A stretch of 64,000 nucleotides of DNA, taken from the NCBI RefSeq assembly GCF_002188635.1, contig NZ_NINX01000043.1, positions 1 through 64,000 on the forward strand. Direction: 5' to 3'. Every line of letters starts with the position of its first letter. The stretch's first letter is position 1. Under the pieces are notes generated by a model. It saw nothing but the letters and a program-made list of their open reading frames with translations, was not told where the DNA came from and did no database searches. Shown here in pieces: positions 17,780 through 26,157 of this stretch. The translations under genes and the position numbers were made by a program. The DNA comes from Pigmentiphaga sp. NML030171 (GTDB taxonomy: Bacteria; Pseudomonadota; Gammaproteobacteria; Burkholderiales; Burkholderiaceae_B).

Positions 17780-18559
17780 TCAGGCCGTGACGTGGAAGCC
17801 CACGCGGCCGAGATTCTGCATCTCGAGCTCGACCCAGGTACCGGCCACGAGCGCCTCGGCGGCGCTGGCGCCGCCGGCCATCACGATCGACCCCTCGGGC
17901 AGGATCTCGCCCGCCTGCGCCACCAGGCGCGCGGCCGCGACCAGCGAGCGCACGGGATGGCCCAGGATGGCGGCGGTGGTGCCGACCTGCTGGGCCTTGC
18001 CATTGCACGACATGATCAGGCCCAGGTTGGAGAAGTCGATGCTGGGCTTGTGCCAGGCTCCCAGCACCACACCCGACGACGAGGCGTTGTCCGCCACCAC
18101 GTCTTCCAGCGAGAACTTGAAGGCCTTGTAGCGCGAGTCGATGATCTCCAGCGCCGGGGCGATCGCCTCGACGGCGTCCAGGGCCTCGATGGGCGACACC
18201 ATGCCCGACAGCGGCTTGCGCAGCAGGAAGGCGATCTCGGGCTCGACGCGCGGATGCACGCGGGTCGACAGCTTCAGTTCGCCGCCCTCGTCCACGCGCA
18301 TGTCATGCGTCAGGCGGCCCCAGATCATGTCGTGCACGCCCATCTGGACCATCTTGGCGCGGCTGGTGAAGCCCATCTTCATGCCGATGCGTCGATGGCC
18401 GCGGTCGATGCGGCGCTGGATCAGCATGCGCTGCACTTCGTAGGCCTCGGCCAGCGTCAGCGGACGGCGTTCGACGAACTGCTCGGCGGCGCGCGGCGTG
18501 CTGGCGGCTTCGTCCAGCTCGCGGGCCACTTCGGGTAGGGACAACAGCGGACCGCTCAT
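17780..18559 (-). CDS. 4-oxalocrotonate decarboxylase
   Basis: Converts 2-oxohex-3-enedioate to 2-hydroxypenta-2,4-dienoate in meta-cleavage pathways (DmpH/XylI/NbaG type). The 259-residue protein has the FAH-like fold of the hydratase/decarboxylase family: [16 protein letters not shown], the metal-ligand segment [19 protein letters not shown], and the C-terminal [12 protein letters not shown]. The start at 18559 overlaps the stop of the hydratase gene upstream by four bases; these two enzymes form a complex in known systems. It is distinguished from the hydratase by sequence features such as [10 protein letters not shown]. Confidence 0.88.
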   Translation of the reverse strand: MSGPLLSLPEVARELDEAASTPRAAEQFVERRPLTLAEAYEVQRMLIQRRIDRGHRRIGMKMGFTSRAKMVQMGVHDMIWGRLTHDMRVDEGGELKLSTRVHPRVEPEIAFLLRKPLSGMVSPIEALDAVEAIAPALEIIDSRYKAFKFSLEDVVADNASSSGVVLGAWHKPSIDFSNLGLIMSCNGKAQQVGTTAAILGHPVRSLVAAARLVAQAGEILPEGSIVMAGGASAAEALVAGTWVELEMQNLGRVGFHVTA

Positions 18560-19377
18560 GCTTGCTCCTTCGCGCCAAACACCGCGCGCACCGAACCCAG
18601 TCCGGCGATGCGCGCTTCCAGAATCTCCTCTCCCTGCACCGCGACCATGGGGCCCAGCGCACCACTCAGCACCACGTCGCCGGCACGCAGCGGATTGCCA
18701 CGCTCGGCCATCTTGCGCGCCAGCCACAGGGCCGCGTTCAGCGGGTGGCCCAGGCACGCGGCGCCGGCGCCGATCGATACCTGGTCGCCATTGCGCTCCA
18801 TGACCATGCCGCACAGGCGGGCGTCGAAGTCGCCCAGCTTGACCGGCCGGTTGCCCAGCACGAACAGGCCGGACGAGGCGTTGTCGGCGATGGTGTCGAC
18901 GATGCTGATCTTCCAGTTGGCGATGCGGCTGTCGACGATCTCGATGGCCGGCACGGCATAGGCCACTGCCGAGATCAGTTCGGCCATGGTGGCCATGGGC
19001 TGGGCCAGGTCGCGCTCCATGACGAAGGCGATCTCGGCTTCGACCTTGGGCTGGATCAGGGTCGACAGCGGCACTTCCTCGCCGTCGCACACCGACATGT
19101 CGGCGAACAGCATGCCGTAGTCGGGCTGGTCCACGCCCAGCTGCGCCTGCACCGCCTTGGAGGTCAGGCCGATCTTGCGGCCGACCAGGCGGCGGCCCTG
19201 CTTGATCCAGTGGTCGGTATTGGCCTGCTGCACCGCGTACGCGGCGTCCAGGTCGCCGGCCGGCAATTGATCCCGGATCGGATCGATCGCGACGCGGCTT
19301 TCATGAGCACTGCGCAGGCGTTGCGCAAGCCCGGCGATCGCCTCGGCGGCGACGCCCCCCTGTCCTATCTGCCCCAT
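18556..19377 (-). CDS. 2-oxopent-4-enoate hydratase (2-hydroxypenta-2,4-dienoate hydratase)
   Basis: Adds water to 2-hydroxypenta-2,4-dienoate to give 4-hydroxy-2-oxovalerate (DmpE/XylJ/NbaH type). The 273-residue protein shows [18 protein letters not shown], the metal-binding segment [23 protein letters not shown], and ENAS-like [11 protein letters not shown]. It is the first gene of a two-gene operon with the decarboxylase. A perfect dyad operator sits 44-70 bases upstream of its start. The next enzyme, an aldolase for 4-hydroxy-2-oxovalerate, is not in the window. Confidence 0.88.
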   Translation of the reverse strand: MGQIGQGGVAAEAIAGLAQRLRSAHESRVAIDPIRDQLPAGDLDAAYAVQQANTDHWIKQGRRLVGRKIGLTSKAVQAQLGVDQPDYGMLFADMSVCDGEEVPLSTLIQPKVEAEIAFVMERDLAQPMATMAELISAVAYAVPAIEIVDSRIANWKISIVDTIADNASSGLFVLGNRPVKLGDFDARLCGMVMERNGDQVSIGAGAACLGHPLNAALWLARKMAERGNPLRAGDVVLSGALGPMVAVQGEEILEARIAGLGSVRAVFGAKEQA

Positions 19378-19420
19378 GGGTAGTCCTGTTTGGAAGTTGG
19401 AGAAAAGAGAAAAACACCTT

Positions 19421-19446
19421 TATGCCGTATACGTACGAATATACGG
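19421..19446. promoter_or_regulatory. Putative MarR operator upstream of the hydratase operon
   Basis: CCGTATA (19425-19431) and TATACGG (19440-19446) are perfect 7-bp inverted arms with an eight-base spacer. The first 16 bases (TATGCCGTATACGTAC) recur with one difference at 20131-20146, upstream of the HMSD gene on the other side of marR. Confidence 0.7.
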
Positions 19447-19477
19447 GAGAAACCTGCGCGCGGACAATGCCGGCGGT

Positions 19478-19984
19478 TCATGGCCCCACTCCGGCCATCA
19501 ATTTGAGGCATTTGACGAACAACGCCCGATATTCGGGCGGGAGGGCCGCGATGATGGCTTCTTCGACCTCCCGGTCGCGGGGCAGCACGCGCTCGAGCAC
19601 GTCCACGCCCGCCTGGGTGATGGTGACGGCATACGCACGCTTGTCGTCCGCCGAGCGCCGGCGCCGCAGGTACCCCTTGCGCACCAGGCGGTTGATCATG
19701 TCGGCCAGCGAATTGCGGTCCAGCGCGATGTCCTCGGCCAGCTGATTCTGCGTGGCGCCCGGATGCTTGCAGACGGTGATCAGCAGCGCCTTCTGGCGCG
19801 GCGTCAGGTCCTCGTCGTGGAAGGTCTGCATGAACAGGGCCTCGGCGCGAAAATGCGCGCGCCGCAGCAGGTGCGACACGACGTCCGTGAGCTCGAACGC
19901 CCGCACGGCATCCGTGCAAGGCACGGTTTCCGGTTCGGGAGACGGCGCGGCGGGCGGGCGTCGCAAGGCGGAGGATCGGGTCAT
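19478..19984 (-). CDS. MarR family regulator of the meta-cleavage genes
   Basis: A 168-residue winged-helix repressor. The DNA-binding region is GATQNQLAEDIALDRNSLADMINRLVRKGYLRRRRSADDKRAYAVTIT in outline (helix residues QNQLAEDIALDRNSLADMI and the wing RRRSADDKRA). An N-terminal Pro-rich tail precedes the dimerisation helix. It is placed between the hydratase/decarboxylase operon and the divergent HMSD gene, and the same 16-base motif lies at both promoters. A role sensing an aromatic ligand and repressing both units is inferred. Confidence 0.9.
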   Translation of the reverse strand: MTRSSALRRPPAAPSPEPETVPCTDAVRAFELTDVVSHLLRRAHFRAEALFMQTFHDEDLTPRQKALLITVCKHPGATQNQLAEDIALDRNSLADMINRLVRKGYLRRRRSADDKRAYAVTITQAGVDVLERVLPRDREVEEAIIAALPPEYRALFVKCLKLMAGVGP

Positions 19985-20130
19985 GGTGGCGAGCCGGAGC
20001 GGACTTGAGATCTTAACTGATGTCGCGCGCCCGGCCAGCGGCGCCCTGGCGTTTCTTCGAACCGGCTATGGCTGGCACCGAAGTTGTTATGCCCCCGGGG
20101 ATGGACCGGTCGCGCGAAATTCCACTATAT

Positions 20131-20151
20131 TATGACGTATACGTACTATAC
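20131..20151. promoter_or_regulatory. Putative MarR operator upstream of the HMSD gene
   Basis: TATGACGTATACGTAC repeats the site at 19421 with one mismatch. It contains the perfect palindrome ACGTATACGT (20135-20144) and the arms GTATA and TATAC. It lies 20-40 bases before the HMSD start, where a repressor would block initiation. Confidence 0.7.
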
Positions 20152-20170
20152 CTCAACGGAACCCAGCACC

Positions 20171-21628
20171 ATGTCGGTCAAATCCCTGCGCAACTTCATC
20201 GGCGGCCGCTTCGAAGACGGCATCCGCACCTTCGACAAACTCAACCCCGCCAACGGCGAACTGGTGGCGCGCGTGCACGAAGCCAGCCGCGACCAGGTGA
20301 ACGCCGCGGTGGCGGCGGCCCGCCAGGCCTTGCCGGCCTGGGCGGCGCTGCCGGTCAACCAGCGCACGGACTACCTGTACGCGCTGGCCGACGGCATCGA
20401 ACGCCGCTTCGACGATTTCCTGGCGGCGGAGATCGGCGACACCGGCAAGCCCGTGGGCTGGGCCAGCCAGATCGACATCCCGCGCGGCGCGGCCAACTTC
20501 CGCGCCTTCGCCGAGATCGCCCGCACGCTGGACATGGAAAGCTTCATGACCGATACGCCGGACGGCCGGCAGGCGCTGAACTACGCCTACCGCAAGCCGC
20601 TGGGCGTGGTGGGCGTCATCTCGCCGTGGAACCTGCCGCTGCTGCTGTTCACCTGGAAGGTCGCGCCCGCGCTGGCCTTCGGCAACACCGTGGTGGCCAA
20701 GCCTTCCGAGGTCACGCCTTCCACCGCCACCCTGCTGGCCGAAGTGGCGGCCGAGGTCGGCCTGCCCGCCGGCGTGTTCAACGTGGTCCACGGCTTCGGC
20801 CCGAATTCGGCCGGCGAATTCATCACTACCCACCCTGACATCGACGGCATCACCTTCACCGGCGAATCGGCCACCGGCAGCACCATCATGAAGGCGGTCG
20901 CGCCGGGCGTGAAGCCGGTATCGTTCGAACTGGGCGGCAAGAACGCCGCGCTGGTGTTCGAGGACGCCGACTTCGACGCGGCCGTCGCCGGCGTGGCCCG
21001 CTCGGTCTTCGCCAACTGCGGCCAGGTCTGCCTGTGCACCGAGCGCGTCTACGTCCAGCGGCCGATCTACGACCGCTTCGTCGCCGCCCTGAAGCTCGAA
21101 GCCGAGAAACTGGTGCTGGGCCGCCCCATGGACAGCGCCACCACCATGGGCCCGCTGGTGTCGCACGAGCACCGCGAGAAGGTGCTGTCCTACCTGCGCC
21201 TGGCGGTCGAGGAAGGCGCCACCGTGGTCACCGGCGGCGGCGTGCCGACCTTCGGCGACGAGCGCGACCAGGGCGCCTACATCCAGCCGACCATCTGGAC
21301 CGGCCTGCCCGAGACCGCCCGCTGCATCAAGGAAGAGGTGTTCGGCCCGGTCTGCCACATCGCCCCCTTCGATACCGAGGAAGAAGCCATCCGGCTGGCC
21401 AACGACACCCACTACGGGCTGGCGGCGGCCGTCTGGACCACCAACCTGACCCGCGGCCATCGCGTGGCCCAGGCCATGCAGGTGGGCCTGGCGTGGGTGA
21501 ACTGCTGGTTCCTGCGCGACCTGCGCACGCCCTTCGGCGGCAGCGGCCTGTCGGGCATAGGGCGTGAAGGCGGCCGCCACTCGCTGCATTTCTATACCGA
21601 GCCGACCAACGTCTGCGTGAAGCTGTAG
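20171..21628 (+). CDS. 2-hydroxymuconate semialdehyde dehydrogenase (HMSD), copy 1
   Basis: NAD-dependent oxidation of the ring-cleavage semialdehyde to 4-oxalocrotonate or its amino analogue (DmpC/XylG/AmnC/NbaE group). The 485-residue protein has PWNLPLLL, the cofactor region KPSEVTPSTAT and FTGESATG, the catalytic Glu in FELGGKNAA, and the catalytic Cys in NCGQVCLCTERVYVQRP. The ATG at 20171 has only a weak GGAA upstream. It is divergent from marR and followed by a LysR gene nine bases after the stop. A second copy is at 56575-58029. Confidence 0.9.
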   Translation: MSVKSLRNFIGGRFEDGIRTFDKLNPANGELVARVHEASRDQVNAAVAAARQALPAWAALPVNQRTDYLYALADGIERRFDDFLAAEIGDTGKPVGWASQIDIPRGAANFRAFAEIARTLDMESFMTDTPDGRQALNYAYRKPLGVVGVISPWNLPLLLFTWKVAPALAFGNTVVAKPSEVTPSTATLLAEVAAEVGLPAGVFNVVHGFGPNSAGEFITTHPDIDGITFTGESATGSTIMKAVAPGVKPVSFELGGKNAALVFEDADFDAAVAGVARSVFANCGQVCLCTERVYVQRPIYDRFVAALKLEAEKLVLGRPMDSATTMGPLVSHEHREKVLSYLRLAVEEGATVVTGGGVPTFGDERDQGAYIQPTIWTGLPETARCIKEEVFGPVCHIAPFDTEEEAIRLANDTHYGLAAAVWTTNLTRGHRVAQAMQVGLAWVNCWFLRDLRTPFGGSGLSGIGREGGRHSLHFYTEPTNVCVKL

Positions 21629-21636
21629 GCGCGCGA

Positions 21637-22650
21637 ATGGGCGATAATCGCAGGGGAATGTCCCCTGCGGCCGCCATGTCCAACTTCCGTCTGACTCCCA
21701 ACGCGCTGGGGCACAAGCTCAAGCTGCACCAACTCCAGATCTTCGAGCGGGTGCTCGAGCGCCGGTCGCTGTCGCGCGCGGCCAATGAACTGAACCTGAC
21801 GCAGCCCAGCGTCACCAAGGCCATCTACGAGCTGGAGAAGTTCGTGGGCGCGCCGCTGTTCGAGCGGTCCAACCGCGGCGTGGTCCCGACCGAGCTGGCT
21901 CACCTGCTGGGCCGGCGGGTCAAGACGCTGATGGCCGAGCTGCGCTACATGACCGACGAGCTCAACGCCGCGCTGACGGGGGAAAGCGGACACGTCATCG
22001 TCGGCACCCTGATCGCCGCGTCGGCCAAGCTGCTGCCCGAGGCGATCTCGATGCTGATGCGGGAGCACCCGGGCATCCGCGTCACCGTCTCCGAAGGCCC
22101 CTCGTCGCAGCTCTTCCCCGCCCTGGCCACGGGCGACCTCGACATCGTGGTGGGACGCCTGCCCGAGCGCGACATCGCGCTGGGCTATGCCTATCCGCTC
22201 ACCCACCACACGCTGTACGAAGAAAAACTGCATGCCGTCGTCGGCGCCCATCACCCGCTGGCGCACGCGGAAAACCTGGAACTGGGCCAGTTGATGGATC
22301 TGCCCTGGATCCTGCCCTCCGCCGAATCGCCGCTGCGCTCCGCGGTGGAGCAGAGCTTCCACCGCACCGGGCTGGGCATCCCGCCCCGCCACATTGAATC
22401 CCTGTCGCTGCTGACCAACCTGGGCATCCTGCTGCGCGGCGAGGCCATCGCCCTGATGCCGCAGGACGCCGCCGCGCAGTTTCTGGACCACGGACTGCTC
22501 AAGCTCCTGCCGCTGGCCGAATTCGGCCTGTTCGGACGCGTGGGCTACTCGGTGCGGGCGAATCGGCAGCTCACGCCCGCCAGCCAGCACCTGATCGAAT
22601 ACCTGCATCGCATCTGCGACCTGCGCCGGACCGGGGCCCAGGCGGACTGA
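21637..22650 (+). CDS. LysR family regulator
   Basis: Transcription factor of up to 337 residues. The winged-helix domain is clear (LQIFERVLERRSLSRAANEL, QPSVTKAIYELE), followed by a periplasmic-binding-like effector domain (GHVIVGTLIAASAKLLPEAI). The KLHQLQIFERV form resembles the GbpR/PcaQ branch that responds to aromatic acids or sugar acids. Several starts are possible: 21637, 21658 and 21676, none with a strong ribosome-binding site; 21676 (MSNFRLTPNAL) fits the family best. It follows HMSD by nine bases on the same strand and may be co-transcribed. Confidence 0.87.
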   Translation: MGDNRRGMSPAAAMSNFRLTPNALGHKLKLHQLQIFERVLERRSLSRAANELNLTQPSVTKAIYELEKFVGAPLFERSNRGVVPTELAHLLGRRVKTLMAELRYMTDELNAALTGESGHVIVGTLIAASAKLLPEAISMLMREHPGIRVTVSEGPSSQLFPALATGDLDIVVGRLPERDIALGYAYPLTHHTLYEEKLHAVVGAHHPLAHAENLELGQLMDLPWILPSAESPLRSAVEQSFHRTGLGIPPRHIESLSLLTNLGILLRGEAIALMPQDAAAQFLDHGLLKLLPLAEFGLFGRVGYSVRANRQLTPASQHLIEYLHRICDLRRTGAQAD

Positions 22651-22670
22651 AGCGGCGGATCCCGCGCCAC

Positions 22671-22687
22671 GATATCGAACGGATATC
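22671..22687. promoter_or_regulatory. LysR-type operator upstream of the Bug receptor
   Basis: ATATCGAACGGATAT fits ATATC-N5-GATAT, which contains T-N11-A. The reverse complement of the site at 24651-24666 matches this 16-base stretch at 15 positions. It is about 85-100 bases before the Bug start codon. Confidence 0.65.
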
Positions 22688-22769
22688 AATCGCTTCCAAT
22701 TTTGTATTGGCCAGGCGCGCGAGCCCTGCGCAGAATCTCCCTCACCCAGATCCTCACGAAGGAGTCCTC

Positions 22770-23741
22770 ATGCGAGCGCCGATCACGTTTGCCCTGGCTG
22801 CATCCATCCTCTTCGTCTGCCCGGCCCAGGCAGTCTCCACCGCGCCGCCCTTTCCCGCCAAGCCGATCACCATCGTCGTTCCCCTGACCGCGGGCGGCCC
22901 GGTCGACATCCTGGCCCGGCTGGTGGCCGAAAAGATGGCGGCGGAATTCAAGCAACCGGTCATCGTCGAGAACAGACCGGGGGGCGGCGGCAACATCGGC
23001 GCAGAACAGGTTGCACGCGCCCGTCCCGATGGCTACACCATCCTGTGCGCAACGGACACGCCCATGACCGTCAACCCGTTCATCTACAAACGCTTGACGT
23101 TTTCCGCCGCACGCGACCTGACACCGGTATCGCTGGCGGCCACCTTCGCCCAGATGCTGGTGGTGAATCCCGCCATGCCGGCAACCACGCTGGAGCAGTT
23201 CATGGCGCTGGCCAGGCAGCGGCCCGTGACGTTCGCATCCGGCGGCAACGGCAGCCCCGGCCACCTGACCGGCATGTATTTCGCGGACAAGTCGGGCATC
23301 CCGCTCACCCATGTTCCGTACAAGGGCAACTCGCAGGCCGTGGGCGATCTGCTGGGCGGCCAGGTCGACGCCGGCTTCCTGGCGACACCGGGCGTCCTGC
23401 CTCACATCAAGGCGGGCAAGCTGAAAGCCATTGCCGTCTCCAGCGCCAACCGCTCGCCGCTGTCGCCCGCTACGCCCACGTTCTCCGAGGCCGGCCTGCC
23501 GGGCTTCGAAGCCATGTTCGCGATGCTGCACATGGCGCCGGCCGGCACACCGCCCGAGGTGATCGATACCCTGAACCGCGCCATCGACCGGGCACTGCGG
23601 GCCGACGACGTGCGGGCCAGGCTCTCGGCCCTGGACATCGCGCCCGGCGGAGGCTCGCCCGCGCAGGCCGGCGCCTATCTGGCACGCTACCGTGCGCTCT
23701 GGGGCGGCATGGCGGCGAAACTGGATCTGCAGGTCGACTGA
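22770..23741 (+). CDS. Bug/TctC-type periplasmic solute receptor
   Basis: A 323-residue exported binding protein. The ATG at 22770 is preceded by AAGGAG; a signal peptide ends near CPAQA. Family motifs include FPAKPITIVVPLTAGGPVD and IGAEQVARARPDGYT, then HVPYKGNSQAVGDLLGGQVDAGF. Ligands of the family are organic acids, amides and other small carboxylates. No TctA/TctB membrane genes are nearby, typical for the expanded Bug sets in Bordetella. A LysR-type site upstream shared with the FAD/Fe-S cluster suggests its ligand is that cluster's substrate. Confidence 0.93.
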   Translation: MRAPITFALAASILFVCPAQAVSTAPPFPAKPITIVVPLTAGGPVDILARLVAEKMAAEFKQPVIVENRPGGGGNIGAEQVARARPDGYTILCATDTPMTVNPFIYKRLTFSAARDLTPVSLAATFAQMLVVNPAMPATTLEQFMALARQRPVTFASGGNGSPGHLTGMYFADKSGIPLTHVPYKGNSQAVGDLLGGQVDAGFLATPGVLPHIKAGKLKAIAVSSANRSPLSPATPTFSEAGLPGFEAMFAMLHMAPAGTPPEVIDTLNRAIDRALRADDVRARLSALDIAPGGGSPAQAGAYLARYRALWGGMAAKLDLQVD

Positions 23742-23756
23742 CCGGCCACGCGGCCC

Positions 23757-24647
23757 TCAGGCGGGCAACATCCCGAGAAACGCTTCCAGCACACGGGAAT
23801 TGTTGTCCACCCGCCAGGCCGCGGAAATCTCCATGACCCCGGGCTCGGCGCACGGGATGAACAGCAGTTGGTCCTGCCATCCCGCCACGCAACAGGCAGG
23901 CGCCAACGCCACGCCCGTGCCCGCGGCCACGAGCGAAAGCATCACCGGAATCTGCGCGGCTTCGCGGATGTGTTCCGGCACGTAGCCGGCGCCGTGGCAC
24001 AGCTCCAGCACCTGGTCGTAATAACCGCGCGCCGGATACCGCGACAGCGTGATGAGCGTCTCGCCGTCCAGGTCGCGCAGCGCCAGGCGACGGCGACGCG
24101 CCAGCCGGTGGCCGTTCGGCAGCGCGATCTCCATGGGATCCTCCCGCAAGGTGCGCAACTGCAGTTCGCTGCCATCGACCCTGAGCGGCCCCCAGCGCCC
24201 CGGCACGTCGACCAGCGCCACGTCCAGCGCGCCATTGGCCACCGCATGCGTCTGCTCGGCCGAGGACATCTGGCGCAGATCCAGCTCCACTCCCGGATAG
24301 CCCTCGCGAAACCGGCCCAGGAAGGGCGTGATGAGCGGCAGCATGGCCGCGCTCATGAAACCGATGGCCAGCCTGCCCTGGGCGCCCCGCGCGAGGCGCT
24401 GGGCTTCATCCACCGCCTGCTCGACGGCCTTCAGGATGACACGCGCCCGTATCAGGAAAGCCTCCCCCGCCTCGGTCAGCGTCACCTTGCGGAACCGCCG
24501 GTCGAACAGATCGAAGCCCAGCCTGGCTTCCAGCACCTGGATCTGCTGGCTCAGGGGCGGCTGGGAAATGTGCAGGCGTTCCGCGGCCTTGCTGAAATGC
24601 CTTTCCTCTGCCACGGCGACGAAGTAGCGCAGGTGCCGGAACTCCAT
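23757..24647 (-). CDS. LysR family regulator, divergent from the FAD/Fe-S operon
   Basis: A 296-residue regulator starting MEFRHLRYFVAVAEERHFSKAAE, a typical CatR/BenM-like N-terminus, with the recognition helix QPPLSQQIQVLE. The effector domain follows (GRLAIGFMSAAMLPLITPFL). GGTATGGAG near the start. It is 66 bases from the divergent Fe-S gene and contains the ATATC-N5-GATAT box four bases before its own start, consistent with autorepression and with control of both the divergent operon and the Bug gene. Confidence 0.93.
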   Translation of the reverse strand: MEFRHLRYFVAVAEERHFSKAAERLHISQPPLSQQIQVLEARLGFDLFDRRFRKVTLTEAGEAFLIRARVILKAVEQAVDEAQRLARGAQGRLAIGFMSAAMLPLITPFLGRFREGYPGVELDLRQMSSAEQTHAVANGALDVALVDVPGRWGPLRVDGSELQLRTLREDPMEIALPNGHRLARRRRLALRDLDGETLITLSRYPARGYYDQVLELCHGAGYVPEHIREAAQIPVMLSLVAAGTGVALAPACCVAGWQDQLLFIPCAEPGVMEISAAWRVDNNSRVLEAFLGMLPA

Positions 24648-24650
24648 ACC

Positions 24651-24666
24651 ATATCCATTCGATATC
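24651..24666. promoter_or_regulatory. LysR-type operator in the divergent promoter
   Basis: ATATCCATTCGATAT (T-N11-A) sits between the LysR gene and the Fe-S oxidoreductase gene. Its reverse complement agrees with the site at 22671 over 15 of 16 bases. A second GATATC occurs at 24689-24694. Confidence 0.65.
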
Positions 24667-24713
24667 AAAACCGATGAAATATATATTAGATATCTGGAAC
24701 GACCGGGGCAACA

Positions 24714-26108
24714 ATGGCTTTCACCAATACCCTCGGCGTTGCCACCATGAAAACCGCGTTCACGATTCGCCAGTTGGAAGACCCCGGGATCGCCGAGGCG
24801 GACCGCATCCTCCAGGACTGCGTGCACTACGGTTTCTGTGTCTCCGTCTGTCCGACTTACGTCCTGACGCGGGACGAGAACGAATCCCCCCGAGGCCGCA
24901 TCGACCTGATCAAGGAGATGCTCGAATCGGACCAGCCGCCCCGGCCCGCCACCGTCAGGCACATCGACGGATGCCTGTCCTGCCTGTCGTGCATGTCCAC
25001 CTGCGCAGCCAGCGTGGACTACGCGCACCTGGTGGACACCGCGCGCAGCCACATCGAGGAACACTACCGCCGCCCCCTGGCCGACCGGCTCATGCGCGGC
25101 CTGGTGGCGGCGGTCATTCCGCGCCCCGCCCTCATGCGGCTCGCGCTCCGGGCCGCCCGCCTTGCCGGACCCATCGCACCGCTGCTGCCCGGACGGCTGC
25201 GGGGCATGGTCGAGCTTGCCCCAGCCCGCCGCGCCGCGGCGCCAGCCATCCCCACGGGTCGGTTGCTGCCCGCCGAAGGGCAGGCGCGGCGGCGGGTGGC
25301 GCTCATTCCCGGTTGCGCGCAACAGGCCCTGGCGCCTCACCTGAACGAAGCGAGCATCCGCCTGCTGCGCCGGCATGGCTGCGACGTCGTGGTTCCCGCC
25401 ATGTCATGCTGCGGCGCCCTGACCTTGCACATGGGCAAGACCGGGCCCGCCCGCCGCGCGGCCGCCCAGACCCTGTCCACACTGGGCCGCCTCCAGCGCG
25501 AATTCGACCTGGACGCAATCATCGTCAACGCCTCGGGCTGCGGCACGACCATGAAGGATTACGCGCACCTGATGGCCGGCGAGCCGCAGGCCGATGAGGC
25601 CGCCGCCATCGGAGGGCGAGTCCGGGACATCACCGAGGTCCTGCTGGACCTGGGCCTGAATCCTCCGGTGCGCCGCACCGGCTTGCGGGTCGCTTATCAC
25701 GACGCATGCTCGCTGCAGCATGGGCAGAAGGTGGTCCAGCCGCCGCGCCAATTGCTCCGACAGGCCGGATTCGAGGTGCTCGACATTCCGGAGCGCCATT
25801 TCTGCTGCGGCTCGGCCGGCACCTACAACATGCTGCAACCGGACACCGCCGCCGAACTGGGCCGCCGCAAGGCCGGCCATATCGCCAGCACGGGCGCGCA
25901 CGTGGCCTGCGCCGGCAACCTGGGCTGCCTCGAGCAGTTGCAGCGGCATGCCTCTTTGCCGCTGCTCCACACCGTGGAACTGCTGGACTGGGCCACCGGG
26001 GGTCCCGTCCCAGCCTCCCTGGAAACCCTTGGTGCCATCCCGCCCGCGGCCGCCCCCGAGGCGACCGAGGCCAACATGGCGACGGCCGACGAAGACACGC
26101 TGTGGTGA
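24714..26108 (+). CDS. GlcF-like Fe-S subunit with two CCG domains
   Basis: Electron-transfer subunit of a two-part flavin/Fe-S oxidoreductase. The 464-residue product resembles glycolate oxidase subunit GlcF, somewhat longer than usual. The second ferredoxin motif is intact (CLSCLSCMSTC). The first, expected as CxxCxxCxxxCP, reads CVHYGFCVSVCP, so Tyr39 replaces the second Cys. Two CCG domains follow (MSCCGALTLHMG and HFCCGSAGTYN). An alternative start at 24747 (MKTAFT) is equally plausible. The partner FAD subunit begins 50 bases after the stop. The acceptor is unknown. Confidence 0.87.
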   Translation: MAFTNTLGVATMKTAFTIRQLEDPGIAEADRILQDCVHYGFCVSVCPTYVLTRDENESPRGRIDLIKEMLESDQPPRPATVRHIDGCLSCLSCMSTCAASVDYAHLVDTARSHIEEHYRRPLADRLMRGLVAAVIPRPALMRLALRAARLAGPIAPLLPGRLRGMVELAPARRAAAPAIPTGRLLPAEGQARRRVALIPGCAQQALAPHLNEASIRLLRRHGCDVVVPAMSCCGALTLHMGKTGPARRAAAQTLSTLGRLQREFDLDAIIVNASGCGTTMKDYAHLMAGEPQADEAAAIGGRVRDITEVLLDLGLNPPVRRTGLRVAYHDACSLQHGQKVVQPPRQLLRQAGFEVLDIPERHFCCGSAGTYNMLQPDTAAELGRRKAGHIASTGAHVACAGNLGCLEQLQRHASLPLLHTVELLDWATGGPVPASLETLGAIPPAAAPEATEANMATADEDTLW

Positions 26109-26157
26109 CCGTCGCCACGACGCCCCCTACCCGTTTCGACCCAGACGGAATCCGACG

